A DNA stretch of 29,532 nt from Zarea fungicola (taxonomy: Eukaryota > Ascomycota > Sordariomycetes > Hypocreales > Cordycipitaceae): positions 1-29,532 of the forward strand of contig FWCC01000168.1 of assembly GCA_900169235.1 (NCBI GenBank). The letters run 5' to 3'. Of this stretch, positions 1 to 11,277 are shown piece by piece. Within the stretch, counting starts at the first letter, position 1. Each line of letters opens with the position of its first letter. Below the pieces are notes generated by a model. That model worked only from the letters and a program-made list of their open reading frames with translations, ran no database searches and was not told where the DNA came from. A program made the position numbers and the translations under genes.

Positions 1-3000
1 TTTTTTGTCACCCCCTTGAGTATGTAATAAACTGATTGGCATGCTGAAGACAGGAGATCGAGTTGCCCGCGGGGAAAAAGGGCTGGAAATAGAAGGGCCC
101 AGAACGCGGAGGAGGAGACATGCACAAGTGTACCGAGCGGCAGCATATCCATTTCTATTGATTATTTTACCTTCTTGCTCGGTCTTGCCGTGTAGAAACG
201 GTGTAGACTGATGGCCCTGCGTTCCTTTGAAAATGGCCCGTTCAACTTGCACACTGCTAAGTAGTTGCCATTCCTGTGACGTAGCCTCTTCTTCACATAC
301 CTTCACCCACTCACACCAACTAACAAAACTCTCCATCTCTCCCGCATCATGTACCACCTGGGTATCCCCCCCTCCATTGCTTGGGCCACCCTTCATCACG
401 TCATAGTGTTCCAGTCGGCCAGGTCCAGACCTTCTAGACCTGACTCGGCTTGCATGTCTTGCTTTCTTTTCGCTATCTCCAAGAATCCCGCAGTCCCACA
501 CGCGACTGCCCTGTCGGTTTTTTTTTTTCTCTCCAGTTTCTTGATTAATCCCGGCCGGATCGTTTCCAAAACGACGGTACAATTACTGGCCTCTCAAAGG
601 CAAGCAACCTCACAAGAGATCGGAAATGTTGCTTTTAGGCTTAATAAATTCGACTGTGGAGAATTTCAGTCTTGATTTATCGTCATTTTTATTCATCCGG
701 TGTAAAAAAGGGTTGGAGCATTTCCCTCTCACTTTCAGCCTCATGATTAAAGACACCACCCCTTCCTTGCCTTGTCCAAAACACCACCCAATCTGGTTCC
801 TTGCGGCAAAGATCGCCGCCTGTCTCCAAAAACCCTTTTATTCTTGTCCCGCCACACCACCCACCACTTGGCCTGGTCGGCTTCACATCGCACGCGCCAG
901 GAACCCCCGCTACATACGCTGCAGTTCTCGATTTCCAAAATTGCTCCCTCTTCTGGTTAAGCTGTTCAAGGTAGTTTGCTAAAACGGCCCGTTCTAGGCC
1001 ATGTCAATGGCATCCGCCCTTGTTGCGGACAACTTGTCCCGTCACGGAGGCTTGATCCTTTCCTGTCATGGCATTTCTTCGTAACCATTGATCACATCCC
1101 CTGTCCCGCTCTTGCCGCCGTATTTTTCTCTATTCAATGCAATGTATCAATGCCCAAGAAAAGGAGCCATGTCACAAACCGGCCTGATATGCATCATGAA
1201 TCAGAAGAGGCCTTCCGCAGGGAGTACACCCAGCACATGATATGCAATGGAACGCCAGACCATGTGCAGAGCCGCCGGCCTTGACGTATCTTATCCGACC
1301 TGACATGGGCCGTCGTACAGCATTTATATAGTTATACGGGCTTTGTTTGCTTGCATCGGAAGATGCTCTCTACACCCTCGGCTGCTGACTTTCCACGACT
1401 GCACTAAAACTCGATTACACAACGCAATCTCGACTCCTTTAGTGTTGTGTCCGGTCTTTTGTTTTCTCTGGAATGCCCTAACTACTGGGTAACTAAAATT
1501 GGAAAGCCACTAAAAGCCACGGCGGATGAATTGAGGATGAAATTGATAGATACTTCCGGAGCCTTTCGGCCAGTCAAAAGATTGACTAGACGAGCCTAAA
1601 CCATTTTTCTTTTTCCGAGTTTTAATTACTGCAAATTCTCTTCTCTCGTATAATCACTATACGTTATCTTTAGATATTACTCTCAAGTCTTTCAAGTAAT
1701 CATGTTTCTACCCCAAAGAGACGCCGTTGATCAGAAACGAGGCGGAACAATCGACGTCACAGTGGCTCCCGCGAGCACCTTGGCGCCAGGCCCAGACCTT
1801 TCCATTTTCCTCCTGATGGAGGGGCGGCAAGCCTCTTTATCCTGCTATTTCCTCTTTGGGCACCTGGAGATGCAATCACGGCTCATGCAGGCAATCAACC
1901 CTTTATGCTAGTTGTTTGAACCCAGTTATTAACTACCCGAGCCATCCTGGTTTCAACAGGGCCCTTGATCGTCGGAGAGCTCACCCCATCTAGGTATCCC
2001 TCTCGAATTTGGGTGTAAGATTGAGCTTATTTCCCTGTTTTTTTCTTATCGATCCATAAGTTGCAAACTTGCCACCGTTCCCTTACTATTGCACGGTCAC
2101 ACAATCAAGCAACAAGCCCACTTTGACGACAAATGCATTAACCGGCACACCGGTCCTGCATCCACATAGTAAAACCCCCGTGACAAACCTATACGATGCA
2201 GTTTACCGGTTCGCCAAGTGTCGATCAAAAGCACTAGAATCTGGTCCAAAGAAGATTAGGCGCCGCGTGCCAGTGACCCCTCCTTGTTCTTGCTAGATTC
2301 AAGAATGGTAGGGTGTGGCAGCACTCTCTATCCCCGCAGTTTCCTTGCTATTGGGCTTGCTTTACGAGGTGTCTAAGATGTCTTGCTTCCAAGGTGTGGC
2401 TATATGCAAACCCATGGTGTTTTTTTTTACTTTTTTTGTTGTTCCGGATTCAAGAACTGGGGATATGACTTGACCGCCCTTGTTCCCATGCAGCTTAAAC
2501 TGTTCCAGCTACCAGCATGTTACATGAATTCCCTGTTTCAGTCAACAATGGCAAACGCCGCGCACAAGGATTGGTCAATGGGTTTGAGCTATGCTTCTCC
2601 CACCGAGCGAGCCCTGCCATTCTGCAAAAGATGCCCTCAACTCGTTGAGCGCATCTAGAGCTATTTGATAATTGCTGTTCAATCTGCGCAAATTACAAAT
2701 TTACATTTCAGTTCAACCTTGCTAAAGTACTTGCCAGAGCTACAAAAAAGTAACCCCAACTTCGCAAAGCATACGTGATATGCCCATACCGTCCCTACTC
2801 GCCACCCAACAGAACCCAATATGCGTGACATCGATCAGTTTCCAGTTTCTTTCTTCTCTCCTCACCCAGCCCACCACACCCGATCCATCAATTTTTGTGC
2901 TAGCGGACAAACAGCAGCCTGTTATGCTGTCATTGGCCATTGCCGCTGGAGCCAAATGACGGGCGTCTGCTTCAAGCTACCTCTGGGTGGTGTGAAGCAT

Positions 3001-3598
3001 GCAAGCCACTTCCGCCCACTACCCGATGGCTGCTTCAGGCGCAGCTGTCCATTCCTTTCTTCCTCTCAACAGAGAATGAATCCCAGACAAACCCTGTGTG
3101 TTTGGGTATTGATGCTTTCGTTTCCGTTCTTTTGTTCCCACAACCCTGTTTTCAGAGGGCGCGCATCCCTGTCCTAGCTTGGTTACTCCTGACTGGTACC
3201 TGATGAGAGACTACACACATTTCCCAAACTATTGAAACATCTATTCCCATCCCAGGATGGCATGAAGACGCCAACATGATATTTACGTGATTTTACCGCT
3301 CAGAGGAACCGGGAATATCTCGAGAATTCCACAGCCAACTCCTCATTAACTTGATATTTTTACAGTAGGAAAAGATCGCACTTCTACCCCCGCAAAGCTG
3401 TTGGTGGAACCATAAATCGGGACTTCGGTGTTGCAATGCCGCGCCTCCGCGCGCCCTTGGACGACTAATAAACTTGTCATATTCATCGCCTCTGTTTTGC
3501 ATCTCATTTTGTATCTAAATACGTTTTTTGTGTTTTTGCTAGATGAATCGATTTGAAATTCGCTTTTGAGAAAAGTAACACAAAACCTACCAGGAAAA
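1..3598. other. Long stretch without a recognisable gene
   Basis: No open frame here reads like a conserved protein. The longest ATG frames (349-675, 1702-1911, 2821-3177) are short, low in plausible domain content and mostly follow pyrimidine-rich DNA. The + strand is markedly C/T-rich between about 300 and 1130. A TATATA-like box sits at 1325-1331, and CA/CT-rich leader-like sequence runs at about 290-348, so an unrecognised transcript or long non-coding RNA is possible. CTTATC (reverse GATAAG) sites occur at 1290-1295 and 2045-2050. The last few hundred bases must contain the promoter and leader of the DUF1989 gene. Confidence 0.6.
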
Positions 3599-4813
3599 AT
3601 GCCCGACATGTCGCAGCCCGGCCCGGAAGCCACCGCCGAAGAGCGGCGTCAGGCCCGCAAGCCCATCCCCAAGCCGGTCCCGGCCTATCTCCCCACGGCC
3701 GGGTCGCCGCTGACCGTGGACAAGGCCGCCTACGGGACGATTCAGGGCGCGCCGCGGGTGCTCCTCGAAGAGTTTACGATTCCCATCCGCTCCGCCAAGG
3801 CGTGGGAGGTGCCCGAGGGCTGTATTGTTCGCATCACGACGCCCGAAGGGCCACAAGTTGGTATGCTTTCACACTTTCGTTCCTTGTCATATGGAACACT
3901 ACTATATGGGGAACCTTTTCCATCCCCTTAGCAAAACCAACATCCATCTCACCAAAAAAACTTACACTTTTCATTCATAACCCAAACTACAACTAAACTC
4001 TCTCTCTGTGAAAAAGGGGATCTCAACATCTGGAACCGGCATAACCCGCGGGAGCGCTTCTGGGCCTCGCGCACCCGGCAGCTCCATGCCACGCACGTCT
4101 CGACCCACGACCGCCTCTGGTCGTGCCTCCCGTACATGCGGCCCCTCGCCACTATCATCGCCGACAGCCTCGCCTGGTACGGCGAGGACGAGCACGGGGC
4201 CCGCGTGCACGACCTGCTGGGCACCCGGTGCGACCCGTACATCAACACGGTGCTCGCGGGCGCGCAGTACGACTTCCACTGCCACTCCAACCTCGTGCGC
4301 GCCGTGGCCCCCTTTGGCCTGGCCGAGGCGGACGTCCACGACGTCATCAACATCTTTCAGGTGACGGGGCTGGATGACAAGGGCCGGTACTTTATGAATC
4401 CGTCGCCGGCGCAGAGGGGGGATTCGTTGGAGTTTTTGGCGGAGCAGGATCTGTTGATGGCTTTGAGTATGTGTTTCTTTTTTTTAAAGCTCTTCTTTCT
4501 TCTTTTCCGCTTCTCTTCGTCTTCTTCTTCCTTCTCTCTCCATTCCATCCATATCTTGTTGTTGTTGCTCACCAGTGCTAATCATGTTCTTTGTGCAGGT
4601 ACCTGTCCAGGAGGCGACTTGTCAGCTTGGGGGTTTGGCAGCGCCAGTGAACAGGAAATGATAAAGTGCTGCCGGCCGCTGCATGTGCAGGTTTACAAGC
4701 TGCAGGACCAGAATCTGCTTCAGGCAGTCGGCTGGAAGCCCTCGACTGTATCTGGATACAAGGGCATGCACGGCGTCTTCTCACCCATGGGAGAGCCCAG
4801 TCAGCGCAAGTAA
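3599..4813 (+). CDS. DUF1989 (urea-carboxylase-associated) family protein
   Basis: Three exons, 3599-3860, 4017-4466 and 4599-4813, give a 308-aa protein. Introns are GTATGC..AAAAAG (156 nt, phase 1) and GTATGT..GTGCAG (132 nt, phase 1, very CT-rich). The start is the ATG at 3599; a second in-frame Met follows three codons later. The spliced text around GDLNIWNRHNPRERFW (from residue 88), the HCHSNL segment (175-180) and the CPGGD segment (240-244) match the DUF1989 pattern and fix the introns. In bacteria DUF1989 proteins accompany urea/guanidine carboxylases, and paired members act as carboxyguanidine deiminase subunits. The fungal stand-alone form has no assigned reaction that I know of, and no carboxylase or amidolyase lies nearby. 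It converges on RPT6, with 220 bp between stop codons. Family assignment is firm; function is open. Confidence 0.88.
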
Positions 4814-4853
4814 CTTTTGTTTAGCCATACATATCAAGCCTCAAGTCACGGGA

Positions 4854-4859
4854 AATAAA
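4854..4859 (+). terminator. Candidate polyadenylation signal of the DUF1989 gene
   Basis: A perfect AATAAA lies about 40 nt after the stop codon of the DUF1989 gene, in the short convergent gap before RPT6. Fungal poly(A) signals are often degenerate, so this is only a positional inference. Confidence 0.4.
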
Positions 4860-5033
4860 AACGGGTTTCTCTCTTCAAGTTCCAATGGATCGCCATGTTG
4901 AATATTGGTACAAATAAGCTATCCTTACATCATCAAGGCATGAATGCACTCTGAAGCCCATGGCAGCAGCAGCGCCTTTGCTTCCTTTGTGCACCCCAAA
5001 AAAGATAGCGCAGCCCCAGCCACCACAACCAGT

Positions 5034-6274
5034 TTATTTCCAAAGCTTGCCAAGTGATACCTCCTTGTCATCGTGCTTGTTGAGAATCTTGGCCGTGGCC
5101 AGCTCAAAGTCCTCTTGCGTAACGTGTACTCTGCGCTCACGGAGGGCGTACATGCCCGCCTCGGTGCACACACCCTTGAGCTCGGCACCGGAGCAGCCAT
5201 TCATCTTCTCGGCAATCTTGGTCAGGTTGATGCCGCGCGTCAGGTTCATCTTGCGGCTGTGAATGCGCAGGATATCGGCTCGTGCCTCCACACTAGGGGG
5301 CGGGAACTCAATCTTGCGGTCGATACGGCCGGGTCGTAGCAGGGCAGGATCCAGGATATCGAGACGGTTAGTGGCCATGATGATTTTAATGTTCTTTGTC
5401 GGCTCGAAGCCGTCGAGCTGGTTGAGAAGTTCCAACATTGTTCGTTGGACTTCAGAGTCGCCACCTGATGAGCCCTCGACACGCGAGGAACCAATGGAAT
5501 CGATTTCGTCCATGAAGATGATGGAAGGCGCATGCTCTCGCGCCATGATGAAGAGCTCGCGGACCATGCGGCTACCCTCACCAATATATTTTTGCACAAG
5601 CTCAGAGCCGGAAACACGAATAAACTTGCACGCTGTGTGATGGGCAACGGCTCGCGCCAGTAGGGTCTTGCCAGTACCGGGGGGTCCGTAGAGCAGGACA
5701 CCCTTGGGCTGTGCGATACCGAGCGACTCGAACAGCTCGGGGTGCTTGAGGCCGAGCTCGATGACTTCCTTGATTTCTTTGATTTGTTGGTCGAGACCAC
5801 CAATCATGTCGTATGTGCTGTCGGGAACCTTTTCAACCATCATGAGAGAGACGAGGGGGTCGACTGAAGACGGCAGCATCTTTTCGAGTTTGTAGCTGTC
5901 GGAGAGAAGTGTAACACGCTTGCCGGCGGTGAGCTTTGTTACATCGACGTTATCAGAGATGTCAACAACTAGAAGGTGGGTGTCAGTGAATCGGCGTTGA
6001 CGCGCATAGGAAGAGGCAGCAGCAGCAAGGTGTCCATACCATATTTGCCTTCTGGGTGAACCTTGACGAGCACCTTCTTGGTACCCATGACCTTGACGAC
6101 CTCACCAACGTAGGAGCCCGGTTGTTGTAGGAGGCCGAGCTCTTCTCGCAATAACCGCACGCGTGAGTTGTAGTCATTGCGCTGTGCCTCGAGACGGCGG
6201 AGAGCAGCCTGACCCCTAAGGATCTCGAGCTTCATCGCCTCGATCTTGTTGTGATAGTATTCGTCGAGCGCCAT
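5034..6274 (-). CDS. RPT6: 26S proteasome regulatory particle AAA-ATPase Rpt6
   Basis: Two exons on the minus strand, 6040-6274 and 5034-5968, joined across a 71-nt GTATGG..TAG intron (phase 1, inside HPEGKY/VVDIS), encode 389 aa. This is one of the six ATPases of the 19S base, which unfold ubiquitinated substrates and feed them into the 20S core. Visible parts are an N-terminal coiled coil (about 8-60) with the RRLEAQRN segment, an OB domain (about 60-110), Walker A GPPGTGKT (173-180), the pore loop KYIGEG (205-210), Walker B FMDE (230-233) and the arginine-finger region RPGRIDRK. The [15 protein letters not shown] block and the C-terminal LWK distinguish Rpt6 from other Rpt subunits. I chose the ATG at 6274 because it gives the usual N-terminus. 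An in-frame ATG at 6346 would add 24 atypical residues. Confidence 0.96.
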
Positions 6275-6350
6275 GGTGACGAGGGGGGCCGCTAGGCAGG
6301 TGATGACGCGCGGGAGACAGGATACCGTGGACGGGATGCAGACCAATTCG

Positions 6351-6359
6351 GGTGGCAGA
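6351..6359 (+). promoter_or_regulatory. PACE-like element upstream of RPT6 (proximal)
   Basis: GGTGGCAGA differs from the yeast proteasome-associated control element GGTGGCAAA at one base. It lies 77 bp upstream of the RPT6 ATG, on the strand opposite to transcription. In yeast this element is bound by Rpn4. Whether an Rpn4-like factor acts here cannot be seen from the sequence. Confidence 0.3.
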
Positions 6360-6461
6360 GGTTGATCGAGTTGCGCAGGTGGGCAGTTTTGAGGCGATCG
6401 CGGATGCCGGGTGCTGGGTGTTGAGATGCGTGGACGATGGTGGAATGGCTAGCGAAGCTTG

Positions 6462-6470
6462 GGTGGCAAG
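6462..6470 (+). promoter_or_regulatory. PACE-like element upstream of RPT6 (distal)
   Basis: GGTGGCAAG matches eight of nine bases of the yeast proteasome-associated control element GGTGGCAAA. It lies 188 bp upstream of the RPT6 ATG, in the same orientation as the proximal copy at 6351. Two near-matches within 120 bp before a proteasome gene are suggestive, but a nine-base motif with a mismatch is weak evidence. Confidence 0.35.
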
Positions 6471-7407
6471 GCTGCAGCTCTCTCGTAAGCCGGTCGCATG
6501 GACGAACGAGCAGTGCGTGGCAGCAAGTTGCCTGTCAGCGCCTGGGAGGGTGCGGAGAAAATATTTTGCCGATCCGAGACGGGCACCTTGAAGCTTTGGG
6601 GAGCTCAGAGCCGCAAGTGCGCTGTAGCTTGTAGCCTCTAGCGCAGCTGTGCACTCCACTGTAGATGAGCTCTGTACCGCATTGTACTTGATACTGGTAG
6701 GCGGGTGTTGATGATTCATTACATCAAATTGGAGCTGTTTCTTTTCCAGCGAATATTATCATGAAATAGAAATTGATGAAAAAAAATGACGAAAAAAAAA
6801 ATCCCATGAAGTATAAGTAAGCCAGTAGCTGTGGTGATAATATCTGTTATGTACGGCACCCATGTACTGTTGTACATCGCATCCCCATTCAGGGCGACAC
6901 AATGCCAATAACCACAGATGCTCCCTGGAATTGCCACACTTGGATCAAATAAAAACGATGATACCTGGAAATAATAAAGCCTCGCTCGCCTCGCACAGTG
7001 GCGTCCACCATTTTAACTGCGTCGCATCAACCCACAGAGGCACCAGAAACACCGGCTAACCCCAGCGCATGACGCCTCATGCACGCATCTGCCTGCAGTG
7101 CATCTGCCAAGCACGCACGAGACCCTCCAAGAATGATAGTTGACAAGTCGCCCATTTCCGGCTCCGAAATGCAGGGAAATGATTGACTAGAATGCAGTAC
7201 CAAGACACATATTGGTTCTGAGTCAATTATGCACTTTCAAATTTTTATGCCCAAAGATCAACATCGGGCAGCTATTTCTTGCCCTACTTGGCTCTACTAG
7301 GTTAGGAACTAGAATACCAGTATGCCTACCAGTTTGAATAAATAGTCTTTTAATTATTAGGGGCAAGTGCCGCCCTTTATTGTTTTTATTGGGTTATCTT
7401 TCCAACC

Positions 7408-7671
7408 ATGGCGCCGGCCAACCAGCTAGTGCTCGATGAACACGGACATGACCATTGGCCGGTGTTGAAAGCCTCGTCAGTCCTCAACTCTTCATTGCAC
7501 CTGCAACTCTTCTCCATCTTCATCGTCCGTAATCCCATCCCGCCCGCCGTCATTCCTCCTCCTGCAATTACCGGCTGGTCCCTGTCACTTGCCTCGCTTG
7601 CACTCATCACCTCCCGAAACCCTGTCCGTCACCAGGCATCCCGGCCAACGCCACTCCACACTAGGTGCTGA
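7408..7671 (+). CDS. Possible upstream or small ORF before the VNX1-like gene
   Basis: An 87-codon ATG frame starts in strong context (A at -3, G at +4) and ends 180 bp before the antiporter ATG. The protein begins MAPANQLVLDEHGHDH and continues as a Pro/Ser/Leu-rich text with no domain I recognise. If the antiporter transcript starts upstream of 7408, this would be an upstream ORF limiting its translation. It may equally be a chance frame in a GC-balanced promoter. Confidence 0.15.
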   Translation: MAPANQLVLDEHGHDHWPVLKASSVLNSSLHLQLFSIFIVRNPIPPAVIPPPAITGWSLSLASLALITSRNPVRHQASRPTPLHTRC

Positions 7672-7851
7672 TTAGCTCCGTTTGGCGCGTCCCATTGCCC
7701 AGGGCTTGGACTTCACAGAGCTTACTTTTCTCCTTCAGCCTCATTCTTAAAATAAATCAGCTCATTTCAGTTCTCTAGGCATCGTGCCTTTTTCTGTCTT
7801 GTCCTTGACAGTGGTGCATTGCCTCGAGCTGACTCGATAGCATCCGCAGTC

Positions 7852-10800
7852 ATGGATAGCGACCGCGATGCACGGCGCAGGTCCAGCGCGACCTCGCCCA
7901 CGAGCCGTCGTACCCTTCAGGCTGCCGAGTCTTCCGCTACACACGACGACGAAGGCTTGTCTGAGAGCTTTCAGTCAACCGACACCGTCAGGAGGCGTCC
8001 AGAGGGCTCTTATGGTATGTCTACTTGTCGATTTCGCCTCTGCCGTTTGGCTAACAGCCTCCAGGCACTATAACAAATACTCCTGAGCCACGGCAATCAG
8101 GCCCAGAGACACCGCAGACCCCTCGTCAATCTCAGACTCCTCGACCGGCTACCATCGATCGCACAAAGTCATTCCCACGTCCACGAAAGCCGCAACTCTC
8201 AAGACGCACTTCTTCCACCACACCGTATCGAGGCGGTGTCTTCTCCGCTCACGACGACACCCACGAAGTCGAGGCTGATGCCGCCGAGCGAGGCTATACT
8301 GCCAGACGGCGCCAACCACCTCCAACCGCGCTCTCGCGAGTCCAGTCATACCGCAATGAACCTACAGCCGACACCGAGCCCCATGCTCCTTGCACTCGCC
8401 CCAGCTCTATCAATGATGACAGAGAGGACGAAACTGAAGAGACAGACGAACATGAGCACGAAGATCTTCCCCTCGACGAGCACGTTGATTGTGATTCCGA
8501 CGGTGATATAAGCGACGCCGAGAGCTTTACTCTCAAAGACCGACAACAGGCCATCAACCAAACCCATCCATTTGGTATCAGAGTCTGGAAACCTGCTCTG
8601 TATAAAAAAGATCGTTCCATTCAAAAGTCGGCAGAGGGAGATATCCACTCCTCTCCCGGTGGCCACGTCAACAAATGGCTGGTCTTGTTCAATTTAATGT
8701 GGACTCTCTTCTTCGGTTGGTGGATGGCGTCCCTGGCTGCATTTGGTGCCATCATGTGCCTGCTCTTTGCTGCTGCTCCCAGCGGCAGGGAGTATGGCCG
8801 TGTGCTTTGGGGTCTCGCAGGCTATTTGTTCTACCCCTTTGGCAAATATGTCCGTCTTGAAAAGGACGAGCAATACATGCACGAGGATGGAGACGAAGGT
8901 AGAAGCATCTCAGAATACGAACAGTGGCAGAGCGGCGATTTGGAATATGGTAGACTCTTTTTCGGCCCTGACCGCACTCGTTCCATTGTTGGGCGCTCGC
9001 GAAGCAGCATCGACTCGGAGCGAGACGAAACTGACAGCTTACTCGGCCGCGGACGACGCTCGGATAACCCAAACAACCAACGCATGAAGAGACGACTGTT
9101 TGGGCGAGGCGAATGGAACATTGGTCGGGTCATCTTCTTCTTCTTCTTTTACTGCCTCATCTCGCCATCACTCATTGTAGTTTCGTTGATTTGCTGGTTC
9201 CTCGTCTTTTGGATTCCCATGGGCAAGGTCACCATGCTGCTCTTTGACCACTTGCGTCGTCACCCGCTGGCTCTCTCGTTTGAGTCGCACCTGGACTATG
9301 CTCGATCCAGCGACGGTCCCGATTCTTCTATTTTACTTTGCACATATCGCGCTGTGGGCATCAAGTACTGGAAGTATACCATTGACGGAACCAACATCTT
9401 CCTCATCAATCTCATGGCCATTGTTTTCTTCGTCATCATGGACTGGATCGTGCTAGATAGGATGCTGCACCTGGACATGTTCATTACGAGCCCTGCATTC
9501 TTGTTCATTGGTGGTCTTGTTTCTATTATTCCTCTCGCGTATTTTATCGGCCAGGCCGTCGCATCCATCTCGGCCCAGTCATCCATGGGCCTTGGTGCCG
9601 CTATCAATGCCTTGTTTGCTACTGTTGTCGAGGTATTCCTCTACTGCGTGGCTCTTGAGCAAGGCAAGGGCCAGCTTGTTGAAGGCAGCATTGTCGGCAG
9701 CATCTTTGCTGGTATCTTGTTCTTGCCAGGAATCTCCATGTGCTTTGGTGCGCTGAAGCGCAAAACACAGCGGTTCAACGCCAAGTCAGCTGGTGTGACT
9801 TCAACCATGCTCCTTTTCGCTGTCGTTGGCGCATTTAGCCCGACATTGTTTTATCAAATCTACGGCACCCACGAGCTCCAGTGTCTTGGCTGTGAAGATT
9901 TTGGCAACATTGGTAGCGGTGTTGAAGGCCGCGACTGTCGCCGTTGCTACTTTTCACAGGCACCAGCACTTGACGACCGCTTCTATCTGGAAGCAGTGCG
10001 ACCATACTGCTACATTGCGGCGTTTATGCTCTTCTTTTCATATCTCATTGGTCTATGGTTCACCCTTCGCACACATGCCGCCGTCATCTGGAATTATGAG
10101 GTGGAGGAGAAGCGTCAGGAAGAGCATATGCACTCCTCGTCGATCCTCAGAGCATCGCAGCCATCTGCGGCGGAAACGACTGGCACCGATATCCGAGATA
10201 CGCAGATGTATAAGCGCATTCTCGGTCAATCACTCAAGCAAGTAGGTCTGCCCCCACGCTCAGACGACCTTGGCCGCCAGGCATCCGCGAGCAACCCGGA
10301 TGCTACCGCCAACGGGTCGCCAGGTACTCTACATGTTGTTCCGCCCAAGACTCTTGGCAACGAGAGCCGGTCTTCAAGCAAGACTGCAGCCGGTCTCGGC
10401 CATGACAATCCTGCTCTTGTTCGTGAAGTCGCGGAGATTGCCGCGACGGCTGCTACTATTGCGTCGCGAGATCGCCACCACAGTCGAAAGTCGTCGTTTG
10501 TTCCGCAGTCGGCAAAGCACACGGCGTCGCGTGCGGGTGTCTTTGAGGACGGCGTGACTGTGCAGGCTGGTGGTGGTGGTGATCATGGAGGGCATGACGC
10601 GCCAAACTGGGGTCGTGGAAAGAGTTCCTTTATTCTCCTGTCGGCGACTATTCTATACGCCATTATTGCCGAGATTCTTGTCGACACTGTTGATGTTGTT
10701 TTGGAAAGCTTTTCGATTGATCAAAAGTTTCTCGGTATTACTCTATTTGCACTGGTGCCTAACACGACTGAATTCCTGGTAAGAACGCTTTACAACTAGA

Positions 10801-11277
10801 AAGAAAAAAAGAGAAAGAAGAAAAACTGACCAACATGCAATGCAGAATGCCATTTCGTTTGCCATGAATGGCAACATTGCCCTTTCCATGGAGATTGGTT
10901 CCGCTTACGCCTTGCAGGTCTGCCTGCTCCAGATCCCGGCCCTGGTCCTATACTCGGCCATTTACCCTTTTACAGACCCCAGCGGCGACAACAGCGACGC
11001 GGCCATGTATACGTTTTCACTCCTCTTCCCGCAGTGGGACATGGTGACTGTCATTCTGTGTGTCTTTTTGCTCAGCTACGTCTATGGCGAGGGGAAGAGC
11101 AACTACTTCAAGGGCAGTATTTTGGTCCTGACGTATCTGGTGGTGATTACCGGATACTATTTCAGTGGGTACACGTCGGATGCTATGGGAACACAGCGAT
11201 TTGATGTCATGGGAGCCGATGGACAGTATACGTCGTTTAAGACGATTGGTCGGTCGACCAAGGGGCGTGCATATTAA
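7852..11277 (+). CDS. VNX1: VNX1-type monovalent cation (Ca2+/cation)/H+ antiporter, CAX family
   Basis: Exons 7852-8014, 8065-10778 and 10846-11277 encode 1102 aa. Introns are GTATGT..CAG (50 nt, phase 1) and GTAAGA..CAG (67 nt, phase 0, between LVPNTTEFL and NAISF). Residues 1 to about 257 are a hydrophilic Ser/Pro/Arg/Asp/Glu-rich cytosolic tail. Membrane segments follow from about 258, then a charged loop (about 310-400) and the two cation-exchange repeats: GLGAAINALFATVVEVF near 563-579 and PNTTEFL-NAISFAMNGN at 953-969. A Cys-containing loop (LGCEDF..CRRCYF) precedes a further membrane pair, and a Ser/Gly-rich loop lies at about 740-900. This layout matches yeast Vnx1 (908 aa), a vacuolar Na+/K+ proton antiporter; the extra length is in the tail and loops. 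Vacuolar location and Na+/K+ specificity are inferred from the family. It is divergent from RPT6. Confidence 0.85.

Larger units (their letters stand above)
6275..7851. promoter_or_regulatory. Divergent intergenic region between RPT6 and the VNX1-like gene
   Basis: This 1.58 kb spacer separates two head-to-head genes and must hold both promoters. No conserved protein frame is visible. Near the RPT6 side are two sequences close to the yeast proteasome control element (listed separately). On the VNX1 side, an AGGGG stress-response-like pentamer sits at 7359-7363, and an 87-codon ATG frame in good initiation context lies at 7408-7671. The 150 bases before the antiporter ATG are CT-rich, as in many fungal leaders. 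Confidence 0.55.

Noticed and set aside
1702..1911. 69-codon ATG frame as a small gene
   Set aside because: No recognisable domain. Several earlier ATGs lie between the upstream TATA-like box and this start.
5969..6346. Longer RPT6 N-terminus from the ATG at 6346
   Set aside because: It adds 24 residues of Cys/Val-rich text unlike Rpt6. The ATG at 6274 gives the expected start.
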